Below are positions 1 to 10,019 of a DNA stretch of 64,000 nt, in pieces. This DNA is from an uncultured Flavobacteriales bacterium (lineage in GTDB: Bacteria > Bacteroidota > Bacteroidia > Flavobacteriales_G > Salibacteraceae), in assembly GCA_905479105.1 (NCBI GenBank), contig CAJQLE010000003.1, forward strand, positions 62,001 through 126,000, read 5' to 3'. The translations under genes and the position numbers were made by a program. The notes under the pieces were generated by a model. It was given only the letters and a program-made list of their open reading frames with translations. It was not told the DNA's origin and searched no databases. Each line of letters opens with the position of its first letter. The first letter of the stretch is position 1.

Positions 1-899
1 AATTTTGATCCTACAAGTCCAGCTTCTTCCCCTGCAAACCAAATAAATATTGTATTGTACTTTGGGGGATGCTCTACGTAATAATCAGCAAGATCTAACA
101 GCATGGCACTTCCGCTAGCATTATCGCTGGCGCCTGCTATGTAAGTGTCTTTGCCCATTCTTCCCAAATGATCAAAGTGTGCGCTGAAAACTACCATTGA
201 ATCAACTTGCCCAGGAATAAATGCAACAACATTTTGTGATTGATAATCGCTTATCCACTCTTGGTCAATGGCGAGGTCTACCGTTTTTATTTTTTTGTCC
301 AACCCTTCTTTTGAAACATCAAGAATCGTTGTGTTGTAAGTTCGTCTGCTAACCCACCAAGTAAGCTTTTTGTCTTTTAAGAGAACATAACTTTTCGCAT
401 TCAAAGGGTTTTGGTTGATGCCTTTTGAAAATTCTTCAATTATGGCATTTTCCGAAGCCTCATCAATTACAACAAATCGGTTTTGTACTTTTTTCTTCGA
501 GGCCGTTTTTAATATTTTTTCTTGGTTCTTGACCATGTTTGGCTTCAGGTAGAGAACCTTGTATGAACCATTTATTTTCTGCGAACCAGGATTAACTTGA
601 TAATCAACTCCCGTTTGCAATAATTCGCCATTGAACTTGACGCTCATGTCGCCAGGAAAAGTGTTTACGCCAAGCGTAAAGGATTGAGCATAAGAATTAC
701 CAAAGGACTTGAGCCCTTTTTCTTTGCACTGCCGCTCAATAAATGATGCAGCCTTCACATCTCCTTGAAAAACATATCCTCTACCATGATAGCGAGGCGC
801 GCAAAGCGAATCAATCATTTCTTTCGCGTACGAAGAATCTTGTGCGTTTGAAATTCCAACTAAAAAAAGGGTGAACAGAAGTAGAGCAGAGCGCAACAT
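1..899 (-). CDS. M28-family zinc peptidase, C-terminus beyond window
   Basis: Secreted zinc aminopeptidase of the M28 family, cut by the left edge of the window. Translation from the ATG at 899 begins with a clear signal peptide (MLRSALLLFTLFLVGISNAQ), so the enzyme should act outside the cytoplasm. Around residue 240 lies FSAHFDHLGRMGKDTYIAG with the first metal-binding His, followed by AGASDNASGSAML carrying the bridging Asp, then WFAGEEAGLVGSK near residue 290 carrying the catalytic and metal-binding Glu pair. The remaining zinc ligands would lie off the window. The start codon overlaps the stop of the upstream acidic-protein gene by one base (TAATG), so the two are probably co-transcribed. 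The substrate cannot be told from sequence. Confidence 0.85.
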   Translation of the reverse strand, partial: MLRSALLLFTLFLVGISNAQDSSYAKEMIDSLCAPRYHGRGYVFQGDVKAASFIERQCKEKGLKSFGNSYAQSFTLGVNTFPGDMSVKFNGELLQTGVDYQVNPGSQKINGSYKVLYLKPNMVKNQEKILKTASKKKVQNRFVVIDEASENAIIEEFSKGINQNPLNAKSYVLLKDKKLTWWVSRRTYNTTILDVSKEGLDKKIKTVDLAIDQEWISDYQSQNVVAFIPGQVDSMVVFSAHFDHLGRMGKDTYIAGASDNASGSAMLLDLADYYVEHPPKYNTIFIWFAGEEAGLVGSK

Positions 900-1525
900 T
901 ATGAGAAACGTCTTGAAACCAGTGTTTTAAATGCAACAACGGTTTCGTCTTCTTCGTTCCAATGGTATTTTGAAGAAAGCTCTTCATCCATTAATCGTAT
1001 AGCATCACTAATTGACTCAAGATGATTTAACTCCTCTACAGCTTTTGAAAACGCATTCATATCGCCATTGAATAAGACATTGGCAAATAGAAACCGTTCG
1101 TTTATTCCAATGGCTTTTTTAATGTCGTTTAGAGGCTGAATACGCACTTTGTCTGCGAGGGATACAGATTCGGATTCAGGAATCTGTTTGACTATGGATT
1201 TGCCTTGTTCTTGAGAAAACTCTTCAATAGTTCGCATGATCGCTTCGTGCTGCTGTTCTTCGTTCACTTCTAAAGAGGATGATTTTTCTTCTTTCATCAT
1301 TTCTTGAGGCTCTTCTTCTGAGACTATTGGCTCTTCAGCTTCCTCAGGTTCTTCTTGAACAAGCGATGGCGATTCATCTTTAATAGCAGGATCTCCTTCT
1401 ATTGCGGCTTCTATAGTTGCTCTCATGGCTTCTAAGTCTTCCTTTAATAAGTGAAGCTCGTTTTCCTTTTCTGCAAGTTGTTTTCCGAGGAGTTCTATTT
1501 TTTCAATCAAGTCTTTCATATTCAT
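899..1525 (-). CDS. Conserved acidic Bacteroidota protein, function unknown
   Basis: A 208-residue protein with no signal peptide or membrane segment. Residues 1-45 form a predicted coiled coil (heptad-like MKDLIEKIELLGKQLAEKEN). Residues about 46-95 are very rich in Glu and look disordered. Residues about 125-208 form a conserved-looking domain with DIKKAIGINERFLFANVLFN and an ending rich in hydrophobic and basic residues (FKTLVSRRFS). I recall this C-terminal pattern (KAIGINDRFLF) from uncharacterised Bacteroidota proteins; no biochemical role is known to me. It probably acts as a cytoplasmic partner or scaffold, which is inference only. It is the first gene of a pair with the M28 peptidase (TAATG overlap). 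Confidence 0.75.
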   Translation of the reverse strand: MNMKDLIEKIELLGKQLAEKENELHLLKEDLEAMRATIEAAIEGDPAIKDESPSLVQEEPEEAEEPIVSEEEPQEMMKEEKSSSLEVNEEQQHEAIMRTIEEFSQEQGKSIVKQIPESESVSLADKVRIQPLNDIKKAIGINERFLFANVLFNGDMNAFSKAVEELNHLESISDAIRLMDEELSSKYHWNEEDETVVAFKTLVSRRFS

Positions 1526-1646
1526 GCCTTACAAACGCTGTTCAAAGATGGCAATTGTGCCTTCGATTTACTAATCTTTAAGAAATGATGGCAATCAAGT
1601 CATATTTTGCAAGCTATTCCATGATGAATATAGAAATTCGTATTTA

Positions 1647-2225
1647 ATGTTTTTAGAGTATACAGGTAATAAAAGGCATAAGTATGGCTGGATCGAAGTG
1701 GTCTGTGGCTCTATGTTTTCAGGAAAAACGGAAGAATTAATTCGAAGATTGAAGCGCGCCCAATTTGCTGGTCAGAAGATTGAAATCTTCAAACCGGATG
1801 TAGATGTGCGATATGATGATGAAGAAGTGATCTCCCATGATGAAAACGCAATAAGTTCAACGCCTGTCGAGTCTTCTGGAAATATTTTGATTTTGTCCAA
1901 TGCTGCTGAAGTTGTTGGAATAGATGAAGCTCAGTTTTTCGATGTTGAATTGGTTAATGTGTGCAATCAATTGGCGAACATGGGGAAAAGAGTAATTGTT
2001 GCTGGTCTAGATATGGATTACAAGGGCCGACCTTTCGGACCTATGCCAGGCTTGATGGCAATTGCCGAATATGTCACAAAGGTGCATGCGATCTGCGTAA
2101 ATTGCGGGTCCCTGGCGAATCATTCGTACAGAGTTACGGGAAGTGATAAACTCATAGAACTGGGAGAAACCAATGAATACAAGCCACTATGTCGTGCTTG
2201 TTTTAATTCAGGAACTATAAAATGA
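1647..2225 (+). CDS. tdk: Thymidine kinase (type II)
   Basis: Phosphorylates thymidine to dTMP with ATP in the salvage pathway. At 192 residues it has the usual length of a type II TK. The P-loop GSMFSGKT sits at residues 21-28. The DEAQFF motif begins at residue 93, its Glu being the usual catalytic base. A zinc-binding site of the CxxC...CxxC type is visible as CVNCGS and CRACF in the C-terminal third. The lasso-region Tyr is present (SYRVTG). The last codons overlap the next gene by four bases (ATGA), starting a four-gene overlapping operon whose other products build the cell envelope. Confidence 0.95.
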   Translation: MFLEYTGNKRHKYGWIEVVCGSMFSGKTEELIRRLKRAQFAGQKIEIFKPDVDVRYDDEEVISHDENAISSTPVESSGNILILSNAAEVVGIDEAQFFDVELVNVCNQLANMGKRVIVAGLDMDYKGRPFGPMPGLMAIAEYVTKVHAICVNCGSLANHSYRVTGSDKLIELGETNEYKPLCRACFNSGTIK

Positions 2226-4684
2226 ACTATACAATAGAAAGCATTGCAGACTTTTGTGCGGGCAAGTCACAAATTGCTTTTCTTGGTTCAACGGTTTCGC
2301 GAATCAATATCGACCATAGATCTGCCAAACGCGATAATGCTTTATTCGCTGCGATAATAGGCTCACGTTTTGATGGACATGATTTTATTCCAGAGTTACT
2401 GGAATTAAAATACCATCATTTTTTAGTGACAGATGAAAGAGTAGCCAAACGCTATGAAGGGCGAGCTAATTTCATCATCGTAAAAGACATGATTCCTGCA
2501 CTGCAATTAATTGCTAAGGAGCACCGAGATAATTATTTATTACCCGTATTGGCCATTACTGGAAGTAATGGAAAGACAATCGTTAAAGAATGGCTTAACA
2601 GCTTGCTCGAAAGCGAGTTTAAAATTTGCAGAAGCCCTAAGAGCTATAATTCACAGATTGGTGTGCCGCTATCTGTTTTTGAATTAAGCAGTTATGACTC
2701 TCTAGCTATTTTTGAAGCGGGAATATCTCTGCCAACAGAAATGGAGAGGCTTGAGCAAATCTTAAAACCTACGATCGGGCTCATTACAAATATTGGTGAT
2801 GCGCATTCTGCTCATTTTGATTCTGATCAAGCTAAGTTTCTAGAAAAATGGAAGCTTTTTATGACGGCCAAAAAGGTGTTAGTATGCAAGGATCAAACAT
2901 GGACGAAATGGATACCTAAAGACGACATAGAAAAGTGCGTGTTTTGGTCGAAAGAAGATAAGAGCGCTGATATCTATTTCTCTTCTATCAAGCAGCAGTC
3001 TCACTCCACGTTATTCAAGGCAATTGCCGAAGGAAAGAATTACTCTTTTGAGATCCCGTTTACCGATCGCATTAGCATTGAGAATGCTGGTCATTGCTTT
3101 GCGATGTGCATTATCCTTGGCAAGATAAACTCAAGAGTCCTTTCAAAGTTCGAAGACCTGTCTCCTATTGCCATGAGAATGGAGGTTAAGCAAGGACTTG
3201 AAGATTCCTTAATCATTGATGATACCTACAATTCAGATCTTGGCTCTCTTCAGGCTTCAGTAGATCAACTGATGACCCATGCGGATAGAGATAAGTACGT
3301 TATACTTTCTGATTTGGAGCAAAATGCTGATAACCATGAGTCTTATGTGCAAATAGCGCATATGCTGCGAGAAGCCGAAGTGACGCATTTGATCGCTATT
3401 GGCTCGGAAATCGCTAAGAATAAGGATGCTTTTGAGCCAATTTTGGTGCGTCATTTTGACTCAGGAGATGAGTTTTGGGAGCAGCTTGATACAAAAACAC
3501 TCAGGCACAAGGCTATTTTGATAAAAGGCGCGCGCAAGTTCAAGTTGGAAAAGTTAGTAACCCGACTACAAGCAAAACAGAGGATAACCACGTTGGAAAT
3601 TGACTTAAGAAAGCTTAGACAAAACCTCACATACTTTAGAGGGAAGATCAAAGAGTCGACCAAAGTGATGGTTATGGTTAAGGCCTTTGCTTATGGAAGC
3701 GGAAGTTATGAAGTTGCGCACTTCTTTCAATCAAGAAAGATCGTAAACTACCTCGTGGTCGCTTATGCAGATGAGGGTGTTACATTAAGAAAAAAGGGAA
3801 TAAGCCTTCCGATAATGGTGATGAGTCCTAGTAAAACGGCCTATGAATCCATGATTCAACATAATCTGGAACCGGAGATTTATTCGCTGAATACACTGAA
3901 GGACTTCATTCGAGCGACAAAAACCATGCGTCATTTTTTTGATGAATACTCAATTCATTTGAAAATTGATTCGGGTATGCATCGACTGGGGTTTGAAGAA
4001 GATGAGCTTCGTGAGGCACTTCTCCTAATCAAAGAAATTGGATTTCTTCGAGTTGCCACAGTATTCACCCATTTATCAGCGACTGATGATGAGGCTCAAG
4101 ATGATTTTACAAGGCAACAGATTGATTTGTTTTTGAGCGTGAATCAGATAGTTGTTGATTCTTTGGGGTATCAGCCAGATAGGCATACACTGAATTCAAC
4201 AGGAGTATTAAGGTTCCCAGAATATCATTTTGAAATGGTACGACTTGGCATAGGCCTTTATGGCTTCAGTGACAGTGATGATAGTCGCTTTTTGCATGCG
4301 TTGGGCTCATTGAAGAGTTACATAGTTCAGATAAGAGAAGTGAGGGCGGGGGATTCTGTTGGTTATGCCAGAAAAGGAGTTGGTCAAGTAGATCGAAGAA
4401 TTGCTACCGTGGCTTTGGGTTATGCCGATGGGTTGGATAGAAGATTGAGCAATGGGAATTGGCAAATCGAATGGCAAGGGGTTAAGTGCCCAACGGTTGG
4501 CAATATCTGCATGGATATGACAATGATTGACGTGTCGCTCACAGAAGCAAAAGAAGGGGATGAGGTTGTCATTTTTTCTGGGAATTCTGACATACAGAAG
4601 ATGGCAGATAAGCTGGGCACCATTCCTTATGAAATCTTGACAAAAATTCCTGAGCGAGTTCGAAGGATATATTTACAAGAGTAA
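2222..4684 (+). CDS. murF-alr: Bifunctional MurF-alanine racemase fusion
   Basis: One 820-residue polypeptide with two peptidoglycan-precursor enzymes. Residues 1 to about 450 are MurF, which adds D-Ala-D-Ala to UDP-MurNAc-tripeptide; the ATP-binding GSNGKT is at 114-119, with the Mur-ligase central and C-terminal domains following. Residues about 455-820 are a PLP-dependent alanine racemase that makes D-Ala; the Schiff-base lysine is K487 in [10 protein letters not shown], and GYARKGV and TVGNICMDM match the Tyr-containing and PLP-phosphate regions. The GSNGKT is followed by IVK rather than the more common TTK, a small departure. MurF-Alr fusions are known in Bacteroidota. It overlaps tdk by 4 nt (ATGA) and the next glycosyltransferase by 1 nt (TAATG). 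Confidence 0.93.
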   Translation: MNYTIESIADFCAGKSQIAFLGSTVSRINIDHRSAKRDNALFAAIIGSRFDGHDFIPELLELKYHHFLVTDERVAKRYEGRANFIIVKDMIPALQLIAKEHRDNYLLPVLAITGSNGKTIVKEWLNSLLESEFKICRSPKSYNSQIGVPLSVFELSSYDSLAIFEAGISLPTEMERLEQILKPTIGLITNIGDAHSAHFDSDQAKFLEKWKLFMTAKKVLVCKDQTWTKWIPKDDIEKCVFWSKEDKSADIYFSSIKQQSHSTLFKAIAEGKNYSFEIPFTDRISIENAGHCFAMCIILGKINSRVLSKFEDLSPIAMRMEVKQGLEDSLIIDDTYNSDLGSLQASVDQLMTHADRDKYVILSDLEQNADNHESYVQIAHMLREAEVTHLIAIGSEIAKNKDAFEPILVRHFDSGDEFWEQLDTKTLRHKAILIKGARKFKLEKLVTRLQAKQRITTLEIDLRKLRQNLTYFRGKIKESTKVMVMVKAFAYGSGSYEVAHFFQSRKIVNYLVVAYADEGVTLRKKGISLPIMVMSPSKTAYESMIQHNLEPEIYSLNTLKDFIRATKTMRHFFDEYSIHLKIDSGMHRLGFEEDELREALLLIKEIGFLRVATVFTHLSATDDEAQDDFTRQQIDLFLSVNQIVVDSLGYQPDRHTLNSTGVLRFPEYHFEMVRLGIGLYGFSDSDDSRFLHALGSLKSYIVQIREVRAGDSVGYARKGVGQVDRRIATVALGYADGLDRRLSNGNWQIEWQGVKCPTVGNICMDMTMIDVSLTEAKEGDEVVIFSGNSDIQKMADKLGTIPYEILTKIPERVRRIYLQE

Positions 4685-5439
4685 TGGACAAGATTTCTGT
4701 TGTTATAATCACCCTCAATGAAGAACGCAATATTGCTCGTTGTCTCAAGAGCGTGAGAATACTTGCCGATGAAGTGATAGTTGTTGATTCTCTATCTAAC
4801 GATGCTACAAAACAAATTGCCGAATCTCTTGGTGCCAAGGTTATTGAACAAGCATTTTTAGGCCATATTGAACAAAAGAATTTCGCAAAGAATCAAGCCA
4901 GCAATGATTGGATTTTGTCTTTAGATGCGGATGAATCACTGAGTATTGAGCTTCAAGAGTCAATTCTTGAAGCAAAGAAAAGCGGCTTGAAAGGCGGATA
5001 TTCAATGAATCGACTTACTAATTATTGCGGAAAATGGATCCGACATAGTGGATGGTATCCTGATATTAAGCTCCGTTTGTTTCAAAAGAATGATGGTGAG
5101 TGGACGGGTGTAAATCCACACGATCGATATGAGTTGAGTTCTGACTCAGTGATTACTCATCTTAAGGGTGACTTGGAGCATTTTTCCTTTTATTCGATGG
5201 ATGAACATCGCGAGCAGATTGAAAAGTTCTCTGATATTTCTTCTAAAGCGAAATTTGAAAAAGGAATACGCTCAAATTGGTTCAAAGTAATGTTGAAACC
5301 AGTTGCGAAATTTTTAAAGAGTTTCTTTATCAAACAGGGGTTTAGAGATGGATATTATGGTTGGATCATTGCTACTTATTCTGCGTATGCTACTTACTTG
5401 AAGTACTCTAAATTGCTACAAATTCAAAGATCAACATGA
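4684..5439 (+). CDS. Glycosyltransferase family 2 (WaaE/KdtX-like)
   Basis: A 251-residue GT-A-fold glycosyltransferase. It begins with ISVVIITLNEERNIARCL, followed by DEVIVVDSLSNDATKQIAES and a metal-binding SLDADES (DxD) segment. The spacing and the later FQKNDGEWTGVNPHDRYEL resemble LPS core beta-glucosyltransferases of the WaaE/KdtX type. The C-terminal part (FFIKQGFRDGYYGWIIATYSAY, 22 residues, mentioned as a hydrophobic stretch) suggests membrane association. Likely role: transfer of a sugar to the lipid A core or a similar glycolipid on the cytoplasmic face; donor and acceptor are unknown. It overlaps both neighbours by 1 and 4 bases, so it belongs to the tdk operon. Confidence 0.85.
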   Translation: MDKISVVIITLNEERNIARCLKSVRILADEVIVVDSLSNDATKQIAESLGAKVIEQAFLGHIEQKNFAKNQASNDWILSLDADESLSIELQESILEAKKSGLKGGYSMNRLTNYCGKWIRHSGWYPDIKLRLFQKNDGEWTGVNPHDRYELSSDSVITHLKGDLEHFSFYSMDEHREQIEKFSDISSKAKFEKGIRSNWFKVMLKPVAKFLKSFFIKQGFRDGYYGWIIATYSAYATYLKYSKLLQIQRST

Positions 5440-6542
5440 GGGTCCTGCACATTTCATCACCCAAGACTTGGAGAGGTGGAGAGCAGCAGCTCATCTATCT
5501 CGCTGAAGAGCTAAAGAAACTCGGAGTTGAGCAGGTAATCATGTGTCCGTTCAATTCACAAGTGCATAAATATTGCCTTAAGAATCACCTATCACACGTA
5601 ACTTATTTTAAAGGTTTTTCTGCCAACCCCATGGTCGCTTTTCGTGTTTCACATGTGTGTTCAAGAGAAAGAATCGATTTGATTCATGTTCATGATTCAC
5701 ACGCACACAATTTTGCTGTGTTGAGCGCTGTATTGACCAAAAATGAACGACCGATTGTCGTTTCAAGAAGGGTTGATTTTGCCATTCAAGGCAGCTCAAT
5801 GTCATTGTTTAAATACAATCATCCGAATATTCGAAAAGTCGTTTGTGTTTCAGGGGCAATTAGAGATGTTATGCTCGGTTTTATTGAGGATAAAAGCAAA
5901 CTTGAGGTCGTTCATTCTGGTATTGATTTGTCCCGTTTTGAAGGAGTTGTTTCTAACGGTAAATTGAGATCAGAATATCAGATTCCAGCGGATTATGCGA
6001 TCATCGGAAATGTTTCAGCCTTGGCGCCACATAAAGACTATCAAACTTTTGTTGATACGGCAAAGATTTTAGTTGCTAAAGGTCTTAAGGCGAAATTCAT
6101 TGCGATAGGAGAAGGGCCAAGCAGAAAAGAAATCGAAGAGTATATTGATCGGCAAGGGATGCAAGGGCATATTAGTTTGACAGGTTTTCGAAGAGACGTG
6201 CCAGCGTTATTAAAGGAATTAGACCTGTTCTTAATTACTTCTAAAACGGAAGGTCTAGGCACATCTATCCTGGATGCCTTGGCTTCTGAAGTACCCGTAG
6301 TTGCAACCAAAGCAGGTGGTATAGTAGAAGTAATTGAACACGAAGTCTGCGGACTACTTTGTGAGGTTCAAGAGCCGAATCAGCTAGCGGAATCTGTGAA
6401 TAGAATGCTTTCTGATGCGGCATTGAGGTCAACTTGTATTGCTGGGGGCATGAAAAAAGTAAAGAAGTTCAGTAAATCTGAAACGGCTAAAAAGTCGTTC
6501 GCTATCTACGAAGAGGTACTGTCATCTTCTGACAAAGCTTGA
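5436..6542 (+). CDS. Glycosyltransferase family 4
   Basis: A 368-residue GT-B-fold transferase. The N-terminal domain begins MRVLHISSPKTWRGGEQQL, where the GG loop contacts the acceptor or donor phosphate. The C-terminal domain has IGNVSALAPHKDYQTFV and the EX7E-type donor site TEGLGTSILDALASEVPVVA, typical of GT4 enzymes using nucleotide sugars. Together with the preceding GT2 (ATGA overlap) it probably extends an LPS core or other surface glycan. Its last 37 bases overlap, tail to tail, the O-antigen-ligase-like gene on the other strand, and no terminator hairpin is visible between them. The sugar specificity cannot be read from sequence. Confidence 0.88.
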   Translation: MRVLHISSPKTWRGGEQQLIYLAEELKKLGVEQVIMCPFNSQVHKYCLKNHLSHVTYFKGFSANPMVAFRVSHVCSRERIDLIHVHDSHAHNFAVLSAVLTKNERPIVVSRRVDFAIQGSSMSLFKYNHPNIRKVVCVSGAIRDVMLGFIEDKSKLEVVHSGIDLSRFEGVVSNGKLRSEYQIPADYAIIGNVSALAPHKDYQTFVDTAKILVAKGLKAKFIAIGEGPSRKEIEEYIDRQGMQGHISLTGFRRDVPALLKELDLFLITSKTEGLGTSILDALASEVPVVATKAGGIVEVIEHEVCGLLCEVQEPNQLAESVNRMLSDAALRSTCIAGGMKKVKKFSKSETAKKSFAIYEEVLSSSDKA

Positions 6543-8092
6543 ATCCCGAATAATAATAACACATTGAAAAATGCGTAGAGTGTAACACCCGTTTGTGTCT
6601 CTAAGGTGTCTTCATTAAGCATACTTGCGTAAATGACTATAGCAAAGCCGATGTATAAAAAGCTATTTGCGCTTTTCATAGTGATAAATGGGAGAATAAT
6701 CGATAAAAGAAAAATAGAAAGACCCAATACACCAAAAGTTACCCCAAACGCCAGAAATTGATTGTGGGCCCTTAATCTGTATTTTTTATTGACTTCTGTA
6801 TCACTTTGGTTATACATTTTCTCGTAGGAAGCATTGATGTCTCCTGTTCCGGTGCCAAATAGCCAGTTTTCTTTAAAAATATTGAAACCTGTTTTCCAAA
6901 AAAGAAAGCGCTGGGTTACAGAATGTCCTTGAACGCGTTTTTCATTCATCATCCTGTCAAACTCCCAAATGACCGTATAAACACGATTATCAATTGGGTT
7001 CCCGTAAAGAAAGCGAACGTTGGCTACTCCGTTTTCAATGGCCAGAATGTCTTGATCGGTTAAGGCATTAATTCCAACGGAGTCTTTAGTGAGGCCTTTG
7101 CTCGTTAAGTAACGGATTATTGTGGCATTAATGGGCTGTTGAGTGCGATCTAAACTATCCCAGAATGTTAGGTTACTCCGCTGATTCCACTCCTTTTCTA
7201 ATTCGTAATTGGCGATATTAATATTGATATAATGACCGTTTTCGAGCATTAAATTATTCGTGTCGTGATCGTAATGTGCCCCACCGGCTGTTTCGGTTTT
7301 TAATTCGGAGAAGTCGGGTTGCTCATTCGGGTAAAAAGCATCAACATGAAATGCAATGTAGGAGCCAATAATCAAAGGGGCAATCGTAATTACAGTTAAG
7401 GAAATGATACGAAAAACTGATATTTTAATGTATGACAAGGTGTAAATCAGCAACAGATAACTGCACAGCAGCCACGCCACTATTCCAGTCATGGATTGAA
7501 GAATAAAAACAAAAATGCTTAACCAAACAGCTAGGAGAATATAGCTGACTCTGGCGCTCTCATTGCTTTTTTCATTCCAAGCCAAGTTCAGAAGTATCAA
7601 ATAGGCGATACAAACCATTAAGGCGTATCGTATGTGACTTGTAAATAAAGAGATTGACCTGAAATCAAATGAAGGGTTGTCCTTCGTTTGGAAATACTCC
7701 CAAGTTGAGAGAAATGAAGTCAATAGCACGGTAGATGTAAAAACACCAAGTACTAAATGCAGTTCTTTTTTCGAGAGGGGTTTTGATAAAGGGATAATGA
7801 TTGGAAAAAGTAAAAGAGGGAGCTTAATTCTTATATCCTTCAATGCATGGCCGAAATCACTGGTCCAGATCAATGCAACTAAGTGCATTAGAAATACACT
7901 AATAAGCAACAGTATTATGGGGGAGGAAATTAGCGTGCGAAACTTTGCCTTCAGATTACCTTCTAGCAAAAAATTGACAGCTAGCGTAATTCCACCAATG
8001 CTTATGAAAGCTTTGGAGAGAGGTAACCCTATCGCGACAAGACATAAGCCAATAAGAAAGAGCCATCGATGATGGGTCTCGTTAAGGATCAT
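6506..8092 (-). CDS. O-antigen ligase / Wzy-like membrane protein
   Basis: A 528-residue integral membrane protein with about ten hydrophobic segments and one long soluble loop (about residues 245-400), the layout of the O-antigen ligase WaaL and polymerase Wzy group. The Wzy_C-like part contains WLFGTGTGDINASYEKMYN followed by RAHNQFLAFGVTFGVLGL, where the Arg and His in RAHNQFL match the conserved periplasmic motif of this family. It likely joins or polymerises undecaprenyl-linked glycans on the periplasmic side. Neighbouring GT2 and GT4 genes on the opposite strand fit a surface-glycan locus. Ligase and polymerase cannot be told apart here. Its stop lies inside the 3' end of the GT4 gene. 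Confidence 0.85.
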   Translation of the reverse strand: MILNETHHRWLFLIGLCLVAIGLPLSKAFISIGGITLAVNFLLEGNLKAKFRTLISSPIILLLISVFLMHLVALIWTSDFGHALKDIRIKLPLLLFPIIIPLSKPLSKKELHLVLGVFTSTVLLTSFLSTWEYFQTKDNPSFDFRSISLFTSHIRYALMVCIAYLILLNLAWNEKSNESARVSYILLAVWLSIFVFILQSMTGIVAWLLCSYLLLIYTLSYIKISVFRIISLTVITIAPLIIGSYIAFHVDAFYPNEQPDFSELKTETAGGAHYDHDTNNLMLENGHYININIANYELEKEWNQRSNLTFWDSLDRTQQPINATIIRYLTSKGLTKDSVGINALTDQDILAIENGVANVRFLYGNPIDNRVYTVIWEFDRMMNEKRVQGHSVTQRFLFWKTGFNIFKENWLFGTGTGDINASYEKMYNQSDTEVNKKYRLRAHNQFLAFGVTFGVLGLSIFLLSIILPFITMKSANSFLYIGFAIVIYASMLNEDTLETQTGVTLYAFFNVLLLFGIQALSEDDSTSS

Positions 8093-8116
8093 AGGTTTGT
8101 TTAAAAGTGGGTGAAT

Positions 8117-9796
8117 TTAACCCTTTTTCGTCAGGCAACCTTCACACGTGCCGTCAATAACGGAATCGTAGTAGCTTTTATTATTTAGCACCTCAAGAGC
8201 CTTGATTATTTCTGGATCGTGCGACATAAATGCTCTTATTCGGCCACGCGAGTAATAATATCTACTCGCTATCTCGTTTTCAAGAATAACTTCAATTTCT
8301 TCTCTGAATTTGAATAGATCTTCACGCTTATCTCTTTCTAGTTTTGCTGAGAGTGCTTTGAACTCCTCAGAAACATCTTCCATAAATTCATCTTCTTCGA
8401 TCATTTCTCGAAGTTCTTTCATCATTTCTGTACTTCCTGTTTTATATTGAAAGTCATGCGTTAGAGCAAATTCCACAAAGCTTTCAAACTCTGAATCTGA
8501 AAGCTGAAACTCCTCTGGCTGAGCTATGCTATCGTGATTGAAATAGTAGTTTGTAGCAAATTGAAAAACGATATTTTCATTTAGCAATGTAGCGAGCAAG
8601 GCACTATATTGTTCCACTTCCACTTCAATATCCGGAGTAATTCCTTCGCCATCTTTCACGACTCGCCCATTCGCAGTTGCATACGCTGTAATCAAAGAAT
8701 CCGGCACATTAACCGCCTTTCCTTTTGCGTCACGCTTTCCGTAATCAATTCGTTGAATACATCTTCCACTTGGGATGTAATATTTGGCAATGGTGATTTT
8801 CAGCATGGAATTGTAAGAGAGTTCCGTGGTAGTTTGAACCAATCCTTTACCGAAACTATTTTGTCCAATGAGAACTGCCCGATCTAAATCTTGAAGACTC
8901 CCTGAAACAATTTCAGAAGCAGAAGCAGAACCATCGTCAATAAGGACAACAAGCGGAATTTCAAGATCGAGAGGTGAGTTTAAGGCTTTGTGCAAACTAT
9001 AATGCTCCTTTAATTTCCCCTTTGTTTCTACAATTTTCTCACCCTTTGGAACGAAAAAGTTCACAATGTTGACCGACTCATTTAAAAGGCCTCCTCCATT
9101 ACCGCGCAAATCAAGGACAAGCTTTTTCATTCCTTTTTCACTTTTCAGTTCTTCGAATGCTTTTTTTACTTCTCTACTGGCGGTTTGAGTAAACCCTCTT
9201 AAACTAATGTAGCCGACTTCTTCATCAATCATCCCAAAGTAGGGGACATCGTCTAATTTAATCTTCTCTCGTGTGATAGAAGTCGTAATGGTTTCATCCG
9301 TTGATTTTCGGTAGATGGTAACTTCCACATTTGTTCCCGATTCACCTTTAAGCAATTCGCTTAGTTCACCAGAATTCTTCCCTTTGGCGTCAATGTCTCC
9401 TACCTTTAAGATTATATCTCCCGCAACAATTCCTCCTTTAGTCGCTGGTGAAGATTCATAGGGTTCGGTGATAATAATATCACCATCGCGGGTTCCGATT
9501 AATGCACCAATTCCACCATATTCATGTGTTGTCATGAATTTGTAGTCTTCTATGTCTGCTTCTGCGATGTAATTTGTATAAGGGTCTAGCGACCCAAGCA
9601 TGGCGTCAATTCCGGTTTTAATAAGCTTTCCAGGGTTAGTTTCTTCCACGTATTTAACGTTGATTTCTCGGTATACTGTGCTGAAAATATCCAAGTTTTT
9701 GGAAAGCTCAAAATAGCTTTCTACAAAGCCAAAACTGAGGAAGCTAGTTACCGCAACTGCAGCAATTATTATGGTCTTTCGAAAAGTAGAATTCAT
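8117..9796 (-). CDS. S41-family C-terminal processing peptidase
   Basis: A 559-residue tail-specific protease, exported or membrane-anchored by an N-terminal hydrophobic segment (TIIIAAVAVTSFLSFGFV). Order: S41 N-terminal helices, a PDZ domain (about 85-165; EYGGIGALIG, GGIVAGDIILKVGD), then the catalytic domain with DDGSASASEIVSG (Ser nucleophile) and SFGKGLVQ (general-base Lys). It probably trims or degrades envelope proteins from the C-terminus. I start it at the ATG at 9796 (MNSTFRK), because an upstream ATG at 9856 would run 50 bases into yidD; from 9796 the gap is 10 bases. The acidic C-terminal tail (about 130 residues after the catalytic core) is typical of Bacteroidota members. It ends with a CEGCL pair of Cys. 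Confidence 0.92.
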   Translation of the reverse strand: MNSTFRKTIIIAAVAVTSFLSFGFVESYFELSKNLDIFSTVYREINVKYVEETNPGKLIKTGIDAMLGSLDPYTNYIAEADIEDYKFMTTHEYGGIGALIGTRDGDIIITEPYESSPATKGGIVAGDIILKVGDIDAKGKNSGELSELLKGESGTNVEVTIYRKSTDETITTSITREKIKLDDVPYFGMIDEEVGYISLRGFTQTASREVKKAFEELKSEKGMKKLVLDLRGNGGGLLNESVNIVNFFVPKGEKIVETKGKLKEHYSLHKALNSPLDLEIPLVVLIDDGSASASEIVSGSLQDLDRAVLIGQNSFGKGLVQTTTELSYNSMLKITIAKYYIPSGRCIQRIDYGKRDAKGKAVNVPDSLITAYATANGRVVKDGEGITPDIEVEVEQYSALLATLLNENIVFQFATNYYFNHDSIAQPEEFQLSDSEFESFVEFALTHDFQYKTGSTEMMKELREMIEEDEFMEDVSEEFKALSAKLERDKREDLFKFREEIEVILENEIASRYYYSRGRIRAFMSHDPEIIKALEVLNNKSYYDSVIDGTCEGCLTKKG

Positions 9797-9806
9797 ATTA
9801 AAATAG

Positions 9807-10019
9807 TTAAGGAACAGGATCATAACCGCTACCGCCCCAAGGATGGCATGAACCAAATCGTTTGATAGTTAACCAACCACCTTTAAGGGCTCCATGTTTT
9901 TTCAATGCCTGAACTCCAAACTCAGAACAAGTAGGAGAATATCGACAATTTGCCGAAAAATATGGCGAAATCGCACCTTGATAAAAACGAATTAAAAGAA
10001 TGAAAAATTTACTCAGCAT
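9807..10019 (-). CDS. yidD: Membrane protein insertion efficiency factor YidD
   Basis: A 70-residue protein with the diagnostic YidD pattern: an amphipathic N-terminus ([13 protein letters not shown]), then [20 protein letters not shown] and [19 protein letters not shown]. YidD assists insertion of inner-membrane proteins by YidC. It overlaps the 3' end of rnpA by 11 bases, the classical arrangement. In many bacteria yidC follows directly; here an S41 protease gene follows and yidC is not in the window. Confidence 0.95.
   Translation of the reverse strand: MLSKFFILLIRFYQGAISPYFSANCRYSPTCSEFGVQALKKHGALKGGWLTIKRFGSCHPWGGSGYDPVP

Noticed and set aside
9797-9856. Longer N-terminus of the S41 protease from the ATG at 9856
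   Set aside because: It overlaps yidD by 50 bases and adds residues in front of the natural hydrophobic anchor; the ATG at 9796 fits better.
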